Source: Heterostelium album PN500
Taxonomy: Eukaryota > Evosea > Eumycetozoa > Acytosteliales > Acytosteliaceae
DNA: 64,000 nucleotides
Assembly: GCF_000004825.1 (NCBI RefSeq)
Contig: NW_008805074.1
Coordinates: 1-64,000 of the forward strand
Reading direction: 5' to 3'
Shown: one piece after another, positions 36,780 through 47,382 of the stretch
Layout of the letters: each line of letters starts with the position of its first letter
Numbering within the stretch: position 1 is the first letter of the stretch
Translations under genes and position numbers: made by a program
The notes under the pieces: generated by a model
What the model was told of the DNA's origin: nothing
Databases searched by the model: none
What the model saw: only the letters and a program-made list of their open reading frames with translations

Positions 36780-38543
36780 ATGGCAAAAGATGATATGGAA
36801 TTATATTTGAATGGTGAAAACGAAAATGTTTGTTTTGACGAAGACGAAATGGACGAGCCAAAAGAAAAATGTGGTGTTTTTGGTATTTTCGCACCAGAGT
36901 TGGACGTTTCGCGTATAACATTCTTTGCTATGGTTGCTCTGCAACATCGTGGTCAAGAGAGTTGTGGTATTGCTACATATGACTCTAACTACTCAGTGCA
37001 CGTCGAGACTGGAATGGGTTTGGTCAACCAGGTGTTCACAGAGACCAACTTGAAGCCACTCAAGGGACGTATGGCCGTCGGTCACACCCGTTACTCGACC
37101 GCCGGAAAATCGACAATCAACAACGCACAGCCCGTCATCGTCCAGACATTGCACGGACAGGTCGGTATCGTACAGAACGGAAACTTGACTACCGCTCGTT
37201 CACTGCGTAACGAGTTGTTGCAAGCCGGTGTCGGATTCTTCAAGGATTCCGACGTCGAGATCATCACACAGCTGCTCGCCGCCAATCCACCAGGCGTTCA
37301 ACAGCCAGACTCTGGAAATGGCAGCGGTGCTAACAAAGCAAATTGGGAGAGTAGAATCAGCTATTTCATGAGCAAGGCAGAGGGTGCCTATTCGCTCTGT
37401 TTGATGACACCGAACGCGCTCTACGGTGTTCGTGACTACTTGGGATTGCGTCCACTTTGTATTGGTGCCATCGACGTGCCAAGCAAGGACGACCCCAACG
37501 TCACCATTCCACGTTATGTGATCGCGTCAGAGTCGTGCGCCATCAACACCATCGGTGGTAGATACATCCGTGAGGTGCGTCCAGGAGAAATCATCAAGAT
37601 CGACGAGAACGGTATGGATTCCTTCATGGGTCGTAAGCCAGCTGACGTCTCAGCACACTGTGTATTCGAATATGTGTATTTCGCACGTCCAGATTCACTG
37701 TTGGAAGATCAATTGATCCACTCCGTTCGTCAGAGAATGGGAGAGCAATTGGCACGTGAATCACCACCACCAACTCCCAACTCACCACAAGACATTGAAA
37801 CCATCGTCATCGGTGTGCCAGACTCCTCACTTCCAGCGGCCATTGGTTACGCAAAACAATCGGGACTGGCATACAGCGAGGGTCTAACCAAGAATCGTTA
37901 TATCCACCGTACATTCATTCAGCCAACTGACCATCTTCGTCAGCAAGGTATCAAACTTAAATTCAACCCACTCACAGAAAATATCAAAGGAAAGCGTATC
38001 GTATTGATTGACGATTCAATCGTTCGTGGAAATACTATAAAGTAAGTTAATAATTATTTGGTTACATTAACAATTGTTAACTAATCATATCAATTATCAT
38101 CATTATTATTTATTTATCTTAGGGCATTGATTAAATTGATAAGAAGTGCAGGTGCAGTTGAAATTCATGTTAGAATTTCTTCACCACCAGTTTTACATCC
38201 ATGTTATATGGGTATCGATATGGCTACACACGAACAACTCATTGGATATAATAAATCATTGAAGGAGGTTTGTGATTATATAGGTGCTGAATCACTGCAG
38301 TATTTGACATACGAAGGTATGATGAAGGCTGTCCAAGCCGGAAAGAAAAAGACACAATCAGCACCAATCACCATCCAAACCGAACAACCATCAGAACCCT
38401 CACAACCAATCACATCACCAACACTTTCCGCCGACACTAATCAATCAATGCAAACATGTCTGAATGGTACCATCAAAAAGTCCACAGACGGTTATTGTTC
38501 CGCCTGTTTCACTGCCGACTATCCATTGGCCGTCGACTTTTAA
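36780..38543 (+). CDS. purF: Amidophosphoribosyltransferase (glutamine PRPP amidotransferase)
   Basis: Exons 36780-38041 and 38123-38543 encode about 560 residues. The enzyme makes 5-phosphoribosylamine from PRPP and glutamine, the first committed step of de novo purine synthesis. Landmarks are a propeptide of about 30 residues before the likely nucleophile Cys in EKCGVFGIF, glutamine-site motifs [10 protein letters not shown] and GHTRYST, the PRPP loop [15 protein letters not shown] split near its end by the intron, and the flexible loop around [11 protein letters not shown]. Cys residues in [15 protein letters not shown] and in the C-terminal GYCSACF fit the iron-sulfur type enzyme (Bacillus/animal class). 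A Pro/Ser/Thr-rich insert of about 40 residues lies near the C-terminus. T-rich tracts upstream are typical promoter elements. Many codons end in C. Confidence 0.97.
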
Positions 38544-38854
38544 ATGAAATAAACTGATTATTAACTTTAACAAATAAATAAATCAACTTTATTGACTAAT
38601 TAAAATGAAAGTATACTTTAAAAATTAATAAATTTAAGTGATAACTCCTTTGTATTCAAAAATATTAAATATTTCTATTCAAATAACTAAATTGAAACCA
38701 TTATTGATATCCGAATATAGAATAAATCAAAAATTATTTGTGGACTCCTATCTTAATTAACTATTAATATGTTTGAATTATCTAAATATTGAAAAAATAA
38801 ATATTTATATTTTGAATATAAAAAAAGTAAATAAATATACAAAAGATCGTGAAT
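38544..38854. other. Short intergenic region downstream of purF
   Basis: This 311-bp A+T-rich sequence has AATAAA-like signals near 38572-38582 and nothing else recognisable. Confidence 0.5.
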
Positions 38855-39147
38855 ATGTCAAACTTCAAAGATAAAGGTAACTATTACATTATTGTTTTTT
38901 AGTTTTAATAAGCTCAAACCAATAATCATTTTAATAGATCCCAAAGAGTGGAGTATCAGTGAGACAAAGGCTTGGTTGGAAAACTTCAAGTGGAATTACG
39001 AAGAAGGCACCGTGTTTGACTTCAGTGCTTCACTTAACACCAAGGGATTCATACTTTGAGGCTCGAATATGAAGAATTTGAAAAGAAATCACCTTTGTTT
39101 CAGACTGTATTATGATCTGCAAACTCATATTGAACGACATGAGAAAG
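38855..39147 (+). pseudogene. Degraded SAM-domain-like gene
   Basis: A small exon (38855-38876, MSNFKDK) splices in phase to a block from 38938 reading DPKEWSISETKAWLENF, then KGFIL, then a stop at 39057-39059. The pattern of Trp, about six residues, WLE resembles the start of a sterile alpha motif domain. Directly after the stop the next frame reads LRLEYEEFEKKSPLFQT, and a further frame reads LYYDLQTHIERHEK, which would complete the domain. Thus at least two frame changes interrupt an otherwise coding-like region. It is best read as a dying copy of a host multi-copy gene. The SAM assignment is by pattern only. Confidence 0.5.
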
Positions 39148-39412
39148 GTATAGCTCTTCTTAAATAAATAGTAAATAAATCAACTTTATTGACTGATGAA
39201 TATCAAAGAATTTAATTAATTTTTTTGATTTTTTCTAAATTAAATTAAGTTTAATTCAATTAATAAAATCAATGGTGAAAATAATTAATTATATTAATCA
39301 TTTTTTATTAAAAGATTTGTTGACTAAGAATAGAAAGAAGGGAATTAAAAGGAATAATAAATTATCTATTATTCCTTGCAATAGATAAGACAGTCACTAA
39401 ATTGAGCGCTGA

Positions 39413-39550
39413 TTATTTTGTTGGAAATACCATAGATGGACATGTAGAACGATTATGTCCATAGTTCTGACAGTTACTACATTGAACAGTACCATTTCTT
39501 GGACATGTAGTGGCATTGTGTCCATTTAAACCACACACTGAGCAACCCAT
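39413..39550 (-). CDS. Small protein with two CCHC zinc knuckles
   Basis: An ATG at 39550 opens a 45-residue frame consisting almost entirely of two zinc knuckles: CSVCGLNGHNATTC and CSNCQNYGHNRSTC, both exactly C-x2-C-x4-H-x4-C. Such knuckles bind single-stranded nucleic acid (CNBP-like) or act as protein contacts. The spacing is perfect in both copies, so this is very unlikely to be chance. A TCTAG acceptor-like site lies just 5' of the ATG, so an upstream exon could exist; I found no convincing one. No protease, integrase or reverse transcriptase sequence lies nearby, which argues against a Gag remnant. Confidence 0.6.
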   Translation of the reverse strand: MGCSVCGLNGHNATTCPRNGTVQCSNCQNYGHNRSTCPSMVFPTK

Positions 39551-40085
39551 TTTTGATTTTCTAGAGAGGAATTAAAAAGTTAGTATTGACTAAAACAAAA
39601 TATGTCTTTTTTTATTATAATTATATATATTTGTGGAACAACTTACAATTTAAGTTTATATTTATAAATATTGATGAATTATTAATTGTTGGCAATAAAG
39701 AAAAATGGAATTCAAAGGGTTGATGTTCATTATTTAAATCGGTTCTAGATGAGAAAAAAAACAAAAAATAAATTAAAATAAATATTTTTTGGTGATACTC
39801 TTTGATAAAACCCAATAAATCAAATCTAGCCTCTGGATTCACAAAAAAAATTTTAACAATTGTTAAAAAACTAGGTGTATTCAGTTTGGTTACTGTGGAA
39901 AGTTAATTACCAATAAAAAAACAAGACTTATGTTGTTTTTTTCAATAGAATATCTGATTTTTCATTTTTTAGATTGAGCAAACTCTTTTGATTTTGTTAG
40001 GTAAAGATTGATTCATCATATAATTAACTATGATTTAAATTGTTTTTTTAAAAAAAAAAAAAGATATGGTTACCACAAACCAAAG

Positions 40086-40113
40086 AAATTTATATAGTTT
40101 GCTATATAAATTT
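40086..40113. repeat. Perfect 12-bp inverted repeat with a 4-nt loop
   Basis: AAATTTATATAG at 40086-40097 and its reverse complement at 40102-40113 flank TTTG. It is entirely A/T except near the loop. It may be a cruciform-prone site or a transcription end; no gene context supports a specific role. Confidence 0.6.
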
Positions 40114-40956
40114 TATTTTTTGAATTGCAATTTTAAATATTTATTGTTTTGATGTTACAGCCATGTTAATTGTTCTCGAACTGTCATTTCTTATTGATAA
40201 CTCCCCACTTTGCAAAGTTTGTGTAATCCACATAAAACTTGAAGGTATTAACAATTTTAATTGAAGAATTTTTATCTTTGTAACTTTTTTATTGTTATTG
40301 CTTTTCTCTTCATTAAACGTTTACAAAAAAAATAAAAAAATAATAATAAAAAAGTATACTTTATAAAATGAATTATACCATCATCGAAACTTGATTTGAA
40401 ATAACCCATCATTATCTTTAAAATGTTAAAAACAAAAAAAAAGCGATTTAACTTCATTCTTTTAAAAAAAATTCAAAGCGACATTGGTAGTTGTGTGAAC
40501 AGTACAGTGAAAAAAGGCTCGATTAAAACTTGATGGTGTCAAAAAATTCGATAAAAAAAAAAAAAAAAAAAAACCTATTTTTAAAAAATTATTAAAAAAA
40601 GATTTTTTGTTTTTTTGTGTTTGTTTTGGCTAAAACTCTGTGGATACGGTCCATCAAAAAGAGGATTGATGATTTTTTTGCCTTAATCTTTTTTTTTTCA
40701 ATTAAACTTGGTATTGTTTAAAAAAAAAAATAAATCACAAAAACACACCTCAACTTATCGCTAAAATTGTAAAAAAAAACCAAAAAAAAAACCAAAGATA
40801 AAGCAGATATACAGATAGATAAATATATATTTATCTTATTTTATTTTAGCAAAAATAAAAAAAAACTCAATATATAGTAATAGTAGTGCAGTAGTATTTA
40901 TTTAGTTTGTCATCAGTCCATTTTGTAAGTATTTTTAAACGGATTACCTTATCATA

Positions 40957-40999
40957 TAAAGATACACCCATCTGGCTTATAGATGGGTAGCTATCTTTA
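40957..40999 (+). other. Strong two-stem hairpin upstream of RasGAP
   Basis: An outer 8-bp stem (TAAAGATA/TATCTTTA) and an inner 7-bp stem (CCCATCT/AGATGGG) are separated by a small internal loop (CA against TAGC) and closed by a 7-nt loop. The inner stem is G+C-rich against an A/T background. It lies 1.07 kb 5' of the RasGAP start codon, so it may be a small structured RNA, a long-leader element or an element footprint. Confidence 0.55.
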
Positions 41000-41418
41000 A
41001 TTTGTCGAATTTTGCCTTATTTTCAGTTAATTCATTCAATCAATCAAAACACACACATAAATAGTTCATTGAAAACACCATCTCTTTGAGTGTGTAAAAA
41101 CAAAAACAGTTAAAATGAGTCCATATTTTTCAATCTATCACACCAATACCTCACACACCTATTCATACCACTTTTTAGCTCATATTATCATACACATACA
41201 AAACATATTAGAACGAAAACAACAAAAACAACAACAACAACAGAAACTATATAGTAAACAGTATTAAACGAAGAAATATTCTATAGAGTGTAGAGAGAGA
41301 GAGATCTATTTATAACAAACGCTCTTTCAAAATAAACAACAATCAAAAAGTTCAATCTTAGTGATATCACTTGTCAGCACCACCTATTTTGTATTTTAGT
41401 CACCAGGTAACAAATATT

Positions 41419-41442
41419 TAATAATTGTAATTACAATTATTA
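41419..41442. repeat. Perfect 24-bp palindrome
   Basis: TAATAATTGTAA is followed immediately by its exact reverse complement. It sits about 630 bp upstream of the RasGAP ATG, beside CACCAGGTAACA. It could be a dimeric factor site, or chance in A/T-rich DNA. Confidence 0.5.
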
Positions 41443-42069
41443 GGTTAAGATGTGGGGGGTGATGTTTGTGCGACGTAAAGTAGAGCTTTCGCAGAAATTT
41501 AATTGGATGGATTGGAGCTTAGCCATATCATCTTTGACATTTCCACATATGTCAATTAAGATTACAAACAATCAATCATATTTAAACAGCAACTACAGGT
41601 TTTTTTTTGCTGTTTTATTTCCATATAGAGTGTCAAAGAGAGAGATCTCGACATATTCGTCTCATTCAAATTAAATCATACGCTTTCATATATATATATA
41701 TTGTTTACATGACAAAAAATTCAAATATTTCATTTTATTTATAATTGGAAATCATTGTTATTAACTCTCTTCTCCTTATTTTTTTTTTAAAGATAGATTT
41801 TTATTTTTTAGACCATAGACCACTCCTTATTTTTTCTTTTAATAGTCTTTAACTTAATTAACTCAACTCAATACAATTCAACACAAATCAAATCAACTCA
41901 AACCAAATTAATCAAATCAATTCAAATTTAGTGTATTATAATTAATTAGATCAAATCAATCAATCAATCAATCAATCAATAGTAATAATTTGTTAATAAG
42001 TAGGGAATTTGGATATTTATTGTTTTTTTTTTTTTTTTTTTTTGATTTCTAGATATATATAATCAAGAA

Positions 42070-45000
42070 ATGAACGAAGGAGGTCAATCTCCTTTGTTGT
42101 GTATAAAGATTAATAATGTACGTAATACAAAGGCACTGAATGGCACGGATGGTGCTTTGGTTTGTGTTGTTAATGTCGAGGGTGTCGACTACCACCCGAT
42201 CGACGTGGTTCTTCGCAGACCCAAGTCTGACCACGGCCTGCAGAAGAACTCACTGGTTTTCCAACTGCCAGGTATTGTTTCACGCTTTGAAGTCGCTTTC
42301 AAGAAGAAATATCACAAGGACGAGTCAGTCCAGCCAACCGTGGTAGTGGCACGCGCCAATATCCAGCTGCAATATTCATCGATGCCTTTCACATCGCTAC
42401 CACGTCGTTCCAGCTATAACTCACTGTCACCCAACACCGGTTCACCGACAGCATCGCCACGCCACTCCCCACAGCAACCTCTACACCTTTATAATTCAAT
42501 GGGAGGCAGTCCAGCAGGTTCGCCAACATCCGCGCCAATTTCCATTCAGGGCAGTGGCGCACCCGCCAGCAACACCAGTCCGTCGCCACTGAGCATGTCG
42601 GGATCGTCGCCAATCAACATCAACACACCACCACAATACTCACTTAGTGGTTCGCCAGCTTCCAACACACCGAATGAATATGGATTGTCTGGATCACCAT
42701 CGATGATGACTTACAATGGAAATAGTATTCACCAGAAATCACCTACACCCATTCGTGGATCGAACTCAGTGTCGTCGCCATCTTTGGCAACACCGGCACC
42801 AAACGAAAATGAAGAATACAGAATCGATTCCAGTTTGAAATGGTATAAACTTTATGTACTTGGCGTTGGTAATTCCAATTCCATTGTCAGTAGTAGTAAT
42901 AATAATAATAATCCGTTGTCCAACTCTAGCAATGGACAACAACCACATCTACATCATACAATTTCACATTCCTCTTTCAATACTGGTTATAGTGAGAGCG
43001 AGTCAACCTACTCCAACGATGAAGTAGAAGTACAGCTACAGATATCCTATGAGAATACCAATCTTCCTGGATTGGTTCGTTTGAAATCGTTGCATCGCGA
43101 TCTACTGGACGTGGTGGTAACTCCAAAGTTACAGCTGGTGCATGCTTCGTGCGATGCAGTCGACATCACCGCGGCGGCTGCGATGGCCAAGTCGCTGGTA
43201 GACATTTTCCATTGCCATCACAAATTGCTGCATCTCCTGAAGGCGTTCATGAAGAAAGAGGTGGCAGCATGTCACGATCCAGGAACTCTATTCCGTTCCA
43301 ACTCTGTTGCCATGAAAATGGTGGTCGCCTACGGACACAAAACAGCACAACACTACGTAGCGCAAACTCTCACACCACTCGTTGTCGAACTGTGCAGTTC
43401 GCCACTCTCTCTGGAAGTGGATCCCGATCGCCTGCAGCCAGACGAAGACGTCAACGAGAATATCGAGAAACTCAAGGTTGTCTCCCAGAAATTCTTTGAC
43501 CGTATCGTCCAGTCGATCGATCAATGTCCGAAATCCATCATCGAAATCTGTTATTATTTCAAGAAAATCGTTTCCAGAAAATTCCCCAACCATTGGCGTG
43601 CGGCAGTCGGTGGATTCATATTTCTCCGTTTGTTCTGCCCGGCCTGTGTGTCGCCAGAGAACGCCGGAATCATCTCGCCAGGTCGTGTGGGAATCAGTGA
43701 GCGTCGTGCACTCGTTCTCGTTGCCAAATGTCTGCAGAATCTCTCGAATCAAGTGACTTTCAATCAGCCATACATGGAGTCACTCAACGACTTTATCAAA
43801 TCGAACGCACCGCTACTCGACGACTTCTTTGTCCGACTGGCAGCGCGTCCCTCCGAAGATCAGACCATCGACGGAATGATAGTCTCTGAGGATTCATTCC
43901 ACGACGGAATCGTCTACGTCCAACAATTCCTCGATAAGAACCAGGAGCGTGTATTTAAGAATCTAGAGGCAGCCGGATTCCCAGAGTTGATCAAGCCCGA
44001 GAAACTCCAGGAGGTGATCGATCTCTCAAAGAAAGCGATGCTCCAATCGAGTCCACTCTTACTGCTCTCCAAGAATCGTTCCAATTCCGCTGGATCATCC
44101 AACTCACCAAAGATCGAAGTAAAGAAGAACCGTTCCAACTCTGACAATAAGGAACCCTCTTTCAAATGGCAATCTACACTTTCAAAGAATCTTAAAATTG
44201 CCAAACAAAATGTAATAACACCTACACTCAATGTAATATCAAATAATTTCCCAACAGCAAAAGAAGAAGAAGTTGTAAGTATCGTAGATTATGCTTTTCG
44301 GCACGAAATATGTTTAGTTTTTCTAATTTCCAGTTGTATTTTTTTTTTTGTGATTAGTTAATTAATTTGGATTTCGTATGGAAAGAAAATCCAAGACCAG
44401 CACATGTTGTCGTACAACATCTATTGAGAATGATTGTCTCGATTTGTAAGAATAATAAATTAACAGACCAACAAAGTATAAAGCTGAATGGACAACCTTT
44501 AAATTGGCCGCTGATTCAGCAGACACCGGAATTCACACAGTTTGCTCGTGACATTCACGAACTCCAAACAGTGACATTCGAATCGATGCAACCCGATTAC
44601 CTGGCATCGTTCTTTATCAACGTGTTCAATCTGATGATTCTACATTTGCATTTCCTCCTGGGTCCACCCAACTCTGAGGCCAGACGTAAATCCTATTCGA
44701 TTCACAAGTACAACATCGCGGGCAACGCCTACTCATTGGCCGACATCCAAAACGGAGTACTCCGATCGAACCCAAAGAATTCACTCACCAGAACCCGACA
44801 GATTCGTGGTGGTGACGTTCGTCGTCAATTTGTCATCCCTCTCGATCCAAGATATCATTTCGCGCTGTGCAACGTCAACATCACACTGCCTTGTCTCAGA
44901 ATATTCTCACCCGATACCATCAACGAAGATCTTCATAAATCTGGTGAAGAATTTTGTAGTTCTAAAATCGATATTTGTACAAAGAAGAAAGAAGTAAGTA

Positions 45001-46260
45001 ACTTGTTAGTTAGTTTTTTAAATCATGAGAATAGTTATTAACTTTTCTTATTATTATTATTATTAGATAAGTTTACCAAAATTATTTTCACAGTTTGGAA
45101 CTGATTTCGGAAAGAATAGAGGTGAAATGTTGAAATGGCTGTTCCAATTTTTGACATCTGCAAAACGAACAGAGTTGATCGATATTCTTGAGAAACCATC
45201 GTATTTGTGTGTCTACAGAGGTGAGAGTTGGAATCCAATCACCTACAAGACGAAATTCATTGATTTCGACGATGTCGAAGAGAAGGAAGCCAGTGAGAAG
45301 AAGATGAGTGAACGTGAGAAAGTCCTGAGGAGAAAGTCTCGGTCTCTCACTCATGGTAATCGTCTGGCACCGGTCAACAAGAAAGACAGTACTGCACTCT
45401 CTCTGATCAACACTCTCCGCACCAATTCACAGGCATCGATCAAGCAGATCGTCACCGTTTTGAATCAAGTGGTGAAGCGAATCTCTGAGACGCTTGACAT
45501 CCATTTGATCAGCGAGATTCTCTCGGTGATGAAACTCACCACCAAGCAACTGTCGTTCCAAGAATGGCAGAAATCCAGTAGTTTCAGTGTTGGCTCGGCG
45601 CAGCAGGAGAAGCCGTCGATGTCGATCAAACCGCAAACCCAGCTGTTTAGCAATCACCAATTGTATTGTTTGACACCGACACTCCTACTGAGCTACGCTC
45701 CAACTTTCCAGGAGTTGTATGCACTCACACTCTCAGTGGAGAAGGAGATGAACAAGTTTTTGGATTTCATGGATATCGCATCGTTCTCACAGGCCAACGA
45801 TATCAGTGAGCTTCTCAACGATGTCGCGGAGCAACTCACCACTCAGATGCTAGACGCCAAGCTCGAGGAATCGTTCGACGCAGTCAAAGAAGCGTTGCTA
45901 CATACCGTCGTCTATTTCACTGCTACCACCACCGCCAAGACCTCGGCATTGTTGGCGGCACCTGGTAGCGCCACTCCACTCGAGGAGCAGAATCTCTCAA
46001 TGATTATCAAAGAGTTGCTTTCCGACAACAACTCACCAACTTTTAATGCAGCAAACTCCAACAAGTCGATCATTATGAAGCGCGATGCATCTTTGATTAG
46101 CTCGAAACTCGCAGAGATTGGCGAACAAATCAAGAGATCACAGGACAGCGAACAGATAGCACCAGTATTAGCCAAAATCGAGAGAATAGGTAGATTAATT
46201 TCAATCATCGAAGAACAAAATAATGCTGGTAGATACTCACCAAGACAATCACCACGTTGA
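42070..46260 (+). CDS. RasGAP with N-terminal C2-like region and C-terminal DUF547
   Basis: Exons 42070-44274, 44358-44993 and 45067-46260 encode about 1344 residues. Residues 1-110 and about 255-345 read like a C2-type beta sandwich interrupted by a Ser/Pro-rich insert. The RasGAP domain spans about 370-610: TLFRSNSVA gives the arginine finger (FRxNS), and FLRLFCPACVSP near 517 is the FLR signature. After a basic linker, about 790-950 is a DUF547 domain with YLASFFINVFNLMILHLHF, YSLADIQNGVLRSN and DPRYHFALCNVNITLPCLRIF. The C-terminal 300 residues are helical. Known role of RasGAP: speeding GTP hydrolysis by Ras. DUF547 has no settled function. Dictyostelium has RasGAPs of the C2GAP and ngap types; I cannot assign orthology from memory. 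Confidence 0.9.
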
Positions 46261-46475
46261 TATGAAAAAGATGATACATTCAACCAAAAAAAGTACCTAC
46301 TAATAGAATATCAAAACACATACACACATAATAATAATTATAAAATAATAAAATATATTTATTTAATTTAACTTTAATCACTCACAAGTCATCGTCTAGA
46401 CGAAATCAATAATTTTAAGATACAACAAAGCGAAAATAATTTTTATTGTTTCAAATTGAGAAAAAATAAATGTGT

Positions 46476-47382
46476 TTAGTTCCAAACTCTGGAGAATAAA
46501 AAGAGTGAAGTAATAGTGGTAACAATGATGAAAACATTGGAGGTGGAGTAGGTTCCAATGGCAGAGTTCTTATCTTTGTGATTTGAAGCTTCACTTTGTT
46601 GGTCAGCATTGACTTCAGCAGAGTTTCCTTTCTTGGCTTGATCTTCAACATTTACCAAGTCTTGGAGATCGATGGTTTGATTACGGGCATCGATGTTGGA
46701 GTTACCGATTGGATCACCATTCTCTGGGTCGGCAACAGTGATGACACCGTTGACAGTGTAGATTGAACCCTTGGATGGAGCGATCTTCTCTTTGGAGATC
46801 ATAACGTCGGCGCATGAATAGTAGGAAACGTTGACACCATTGACACGAGTATCGAATGTCATTTGGAGATAACCCAATGAGATACCATCCTTGAATGGAA
46901 CGATCTCTTCGTTTCTCATGTCTTCAAAGGTGCTGAGTGGATCGATGGTCAACTTGTAGCTGGTCTTATCAGTCATATTCTTGTTCTGGTTGAAAGTAGT
47001 CAATTGGTAACCGGTATCGGAACCATCTGGGAAAAATTGGATAGTATAGGTATTGGTTGAGTTGGAAGTGGCATGAGAATCCTTTTGGTAGATAGCAATA
47101 CTAATTGCTTCTTTGAAATAAACGGCACTAAAAAAAAAAAAATTATTTCAGAAATATTAGCATTTGGAAGAAAGAAAATTAAATGGATTCCAAATTATTA
47201 TATTATACATACTTAACCATTGGTGTAGATCTTGTTACACATGGAGTTTTAATATTACAACCTGCATGATCCTTCTCGGTACATTTAATTCTTGGTAGTG
47301 GAGTGATAAAACCAGCATTTGCTTCGACCAAGTGAGTGGTAATGGCAAGTACTGCCAATGTTAAGAAAATATATTTAAACAT
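46476..47382 (-). CDS. Secreted, probably GPI-anchored surface protein, unknown family
   Basis: Exons 47382-47213 and 47127-46476 encode about 273 residues. The N-terminus (MFKYIFLTLAVLAITTHLVEA) is a clear signal peptide. The mature region has Cys residues at CTEKDHAGCNIKTPC and YYSCADVM, several N-x-S/T sites (NST, NMT, NVS) and beta-rich sequence. A hydrophilic Asn/Asp/Lys stretch precedes a hydrophobic C-terminus (VFIIVTTITSLFLFSR), fitting a GPI-attachment signal or a single membrane anchor. I do not recognise the family. It shows the style of dictyostelid cell-surface proteins but lacks ponticulin or contact-site A features. The ATG is preceded by AATAAAA. It is convergent with RasGAP, with 215 bp between the ends. 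Confidence 0.85.

Larger units (their letters stand above)
39551..42069. other. 2.5-kb upstream region of the RasGAP gene
   Basis: This is A/T-rich DNA with several inverted repeats listed separately. A short minus-strand block near 40190-40250 reads KFYVDYTNFAKWGVINKK and may be a gene remnant. The C/A-rich DNA at 41130-41250 and an AGAGAGAG tract near 41293-41303 precede the RasGAP gene. Repeats of CAAT occur at 41957-41980, and a T run lies at 42024-42042, shortly before the ATG. Confidence 0.45.

Noticed and set aside
39413-39550. Reading the zinc-knuckle ORF as a retroelement nucleocapsid fossil
   Set aside because: No polymerase, integrase, protease, long terminal repeat or poly(A)-flanked body lies nearby, and the frame is intact and very short.
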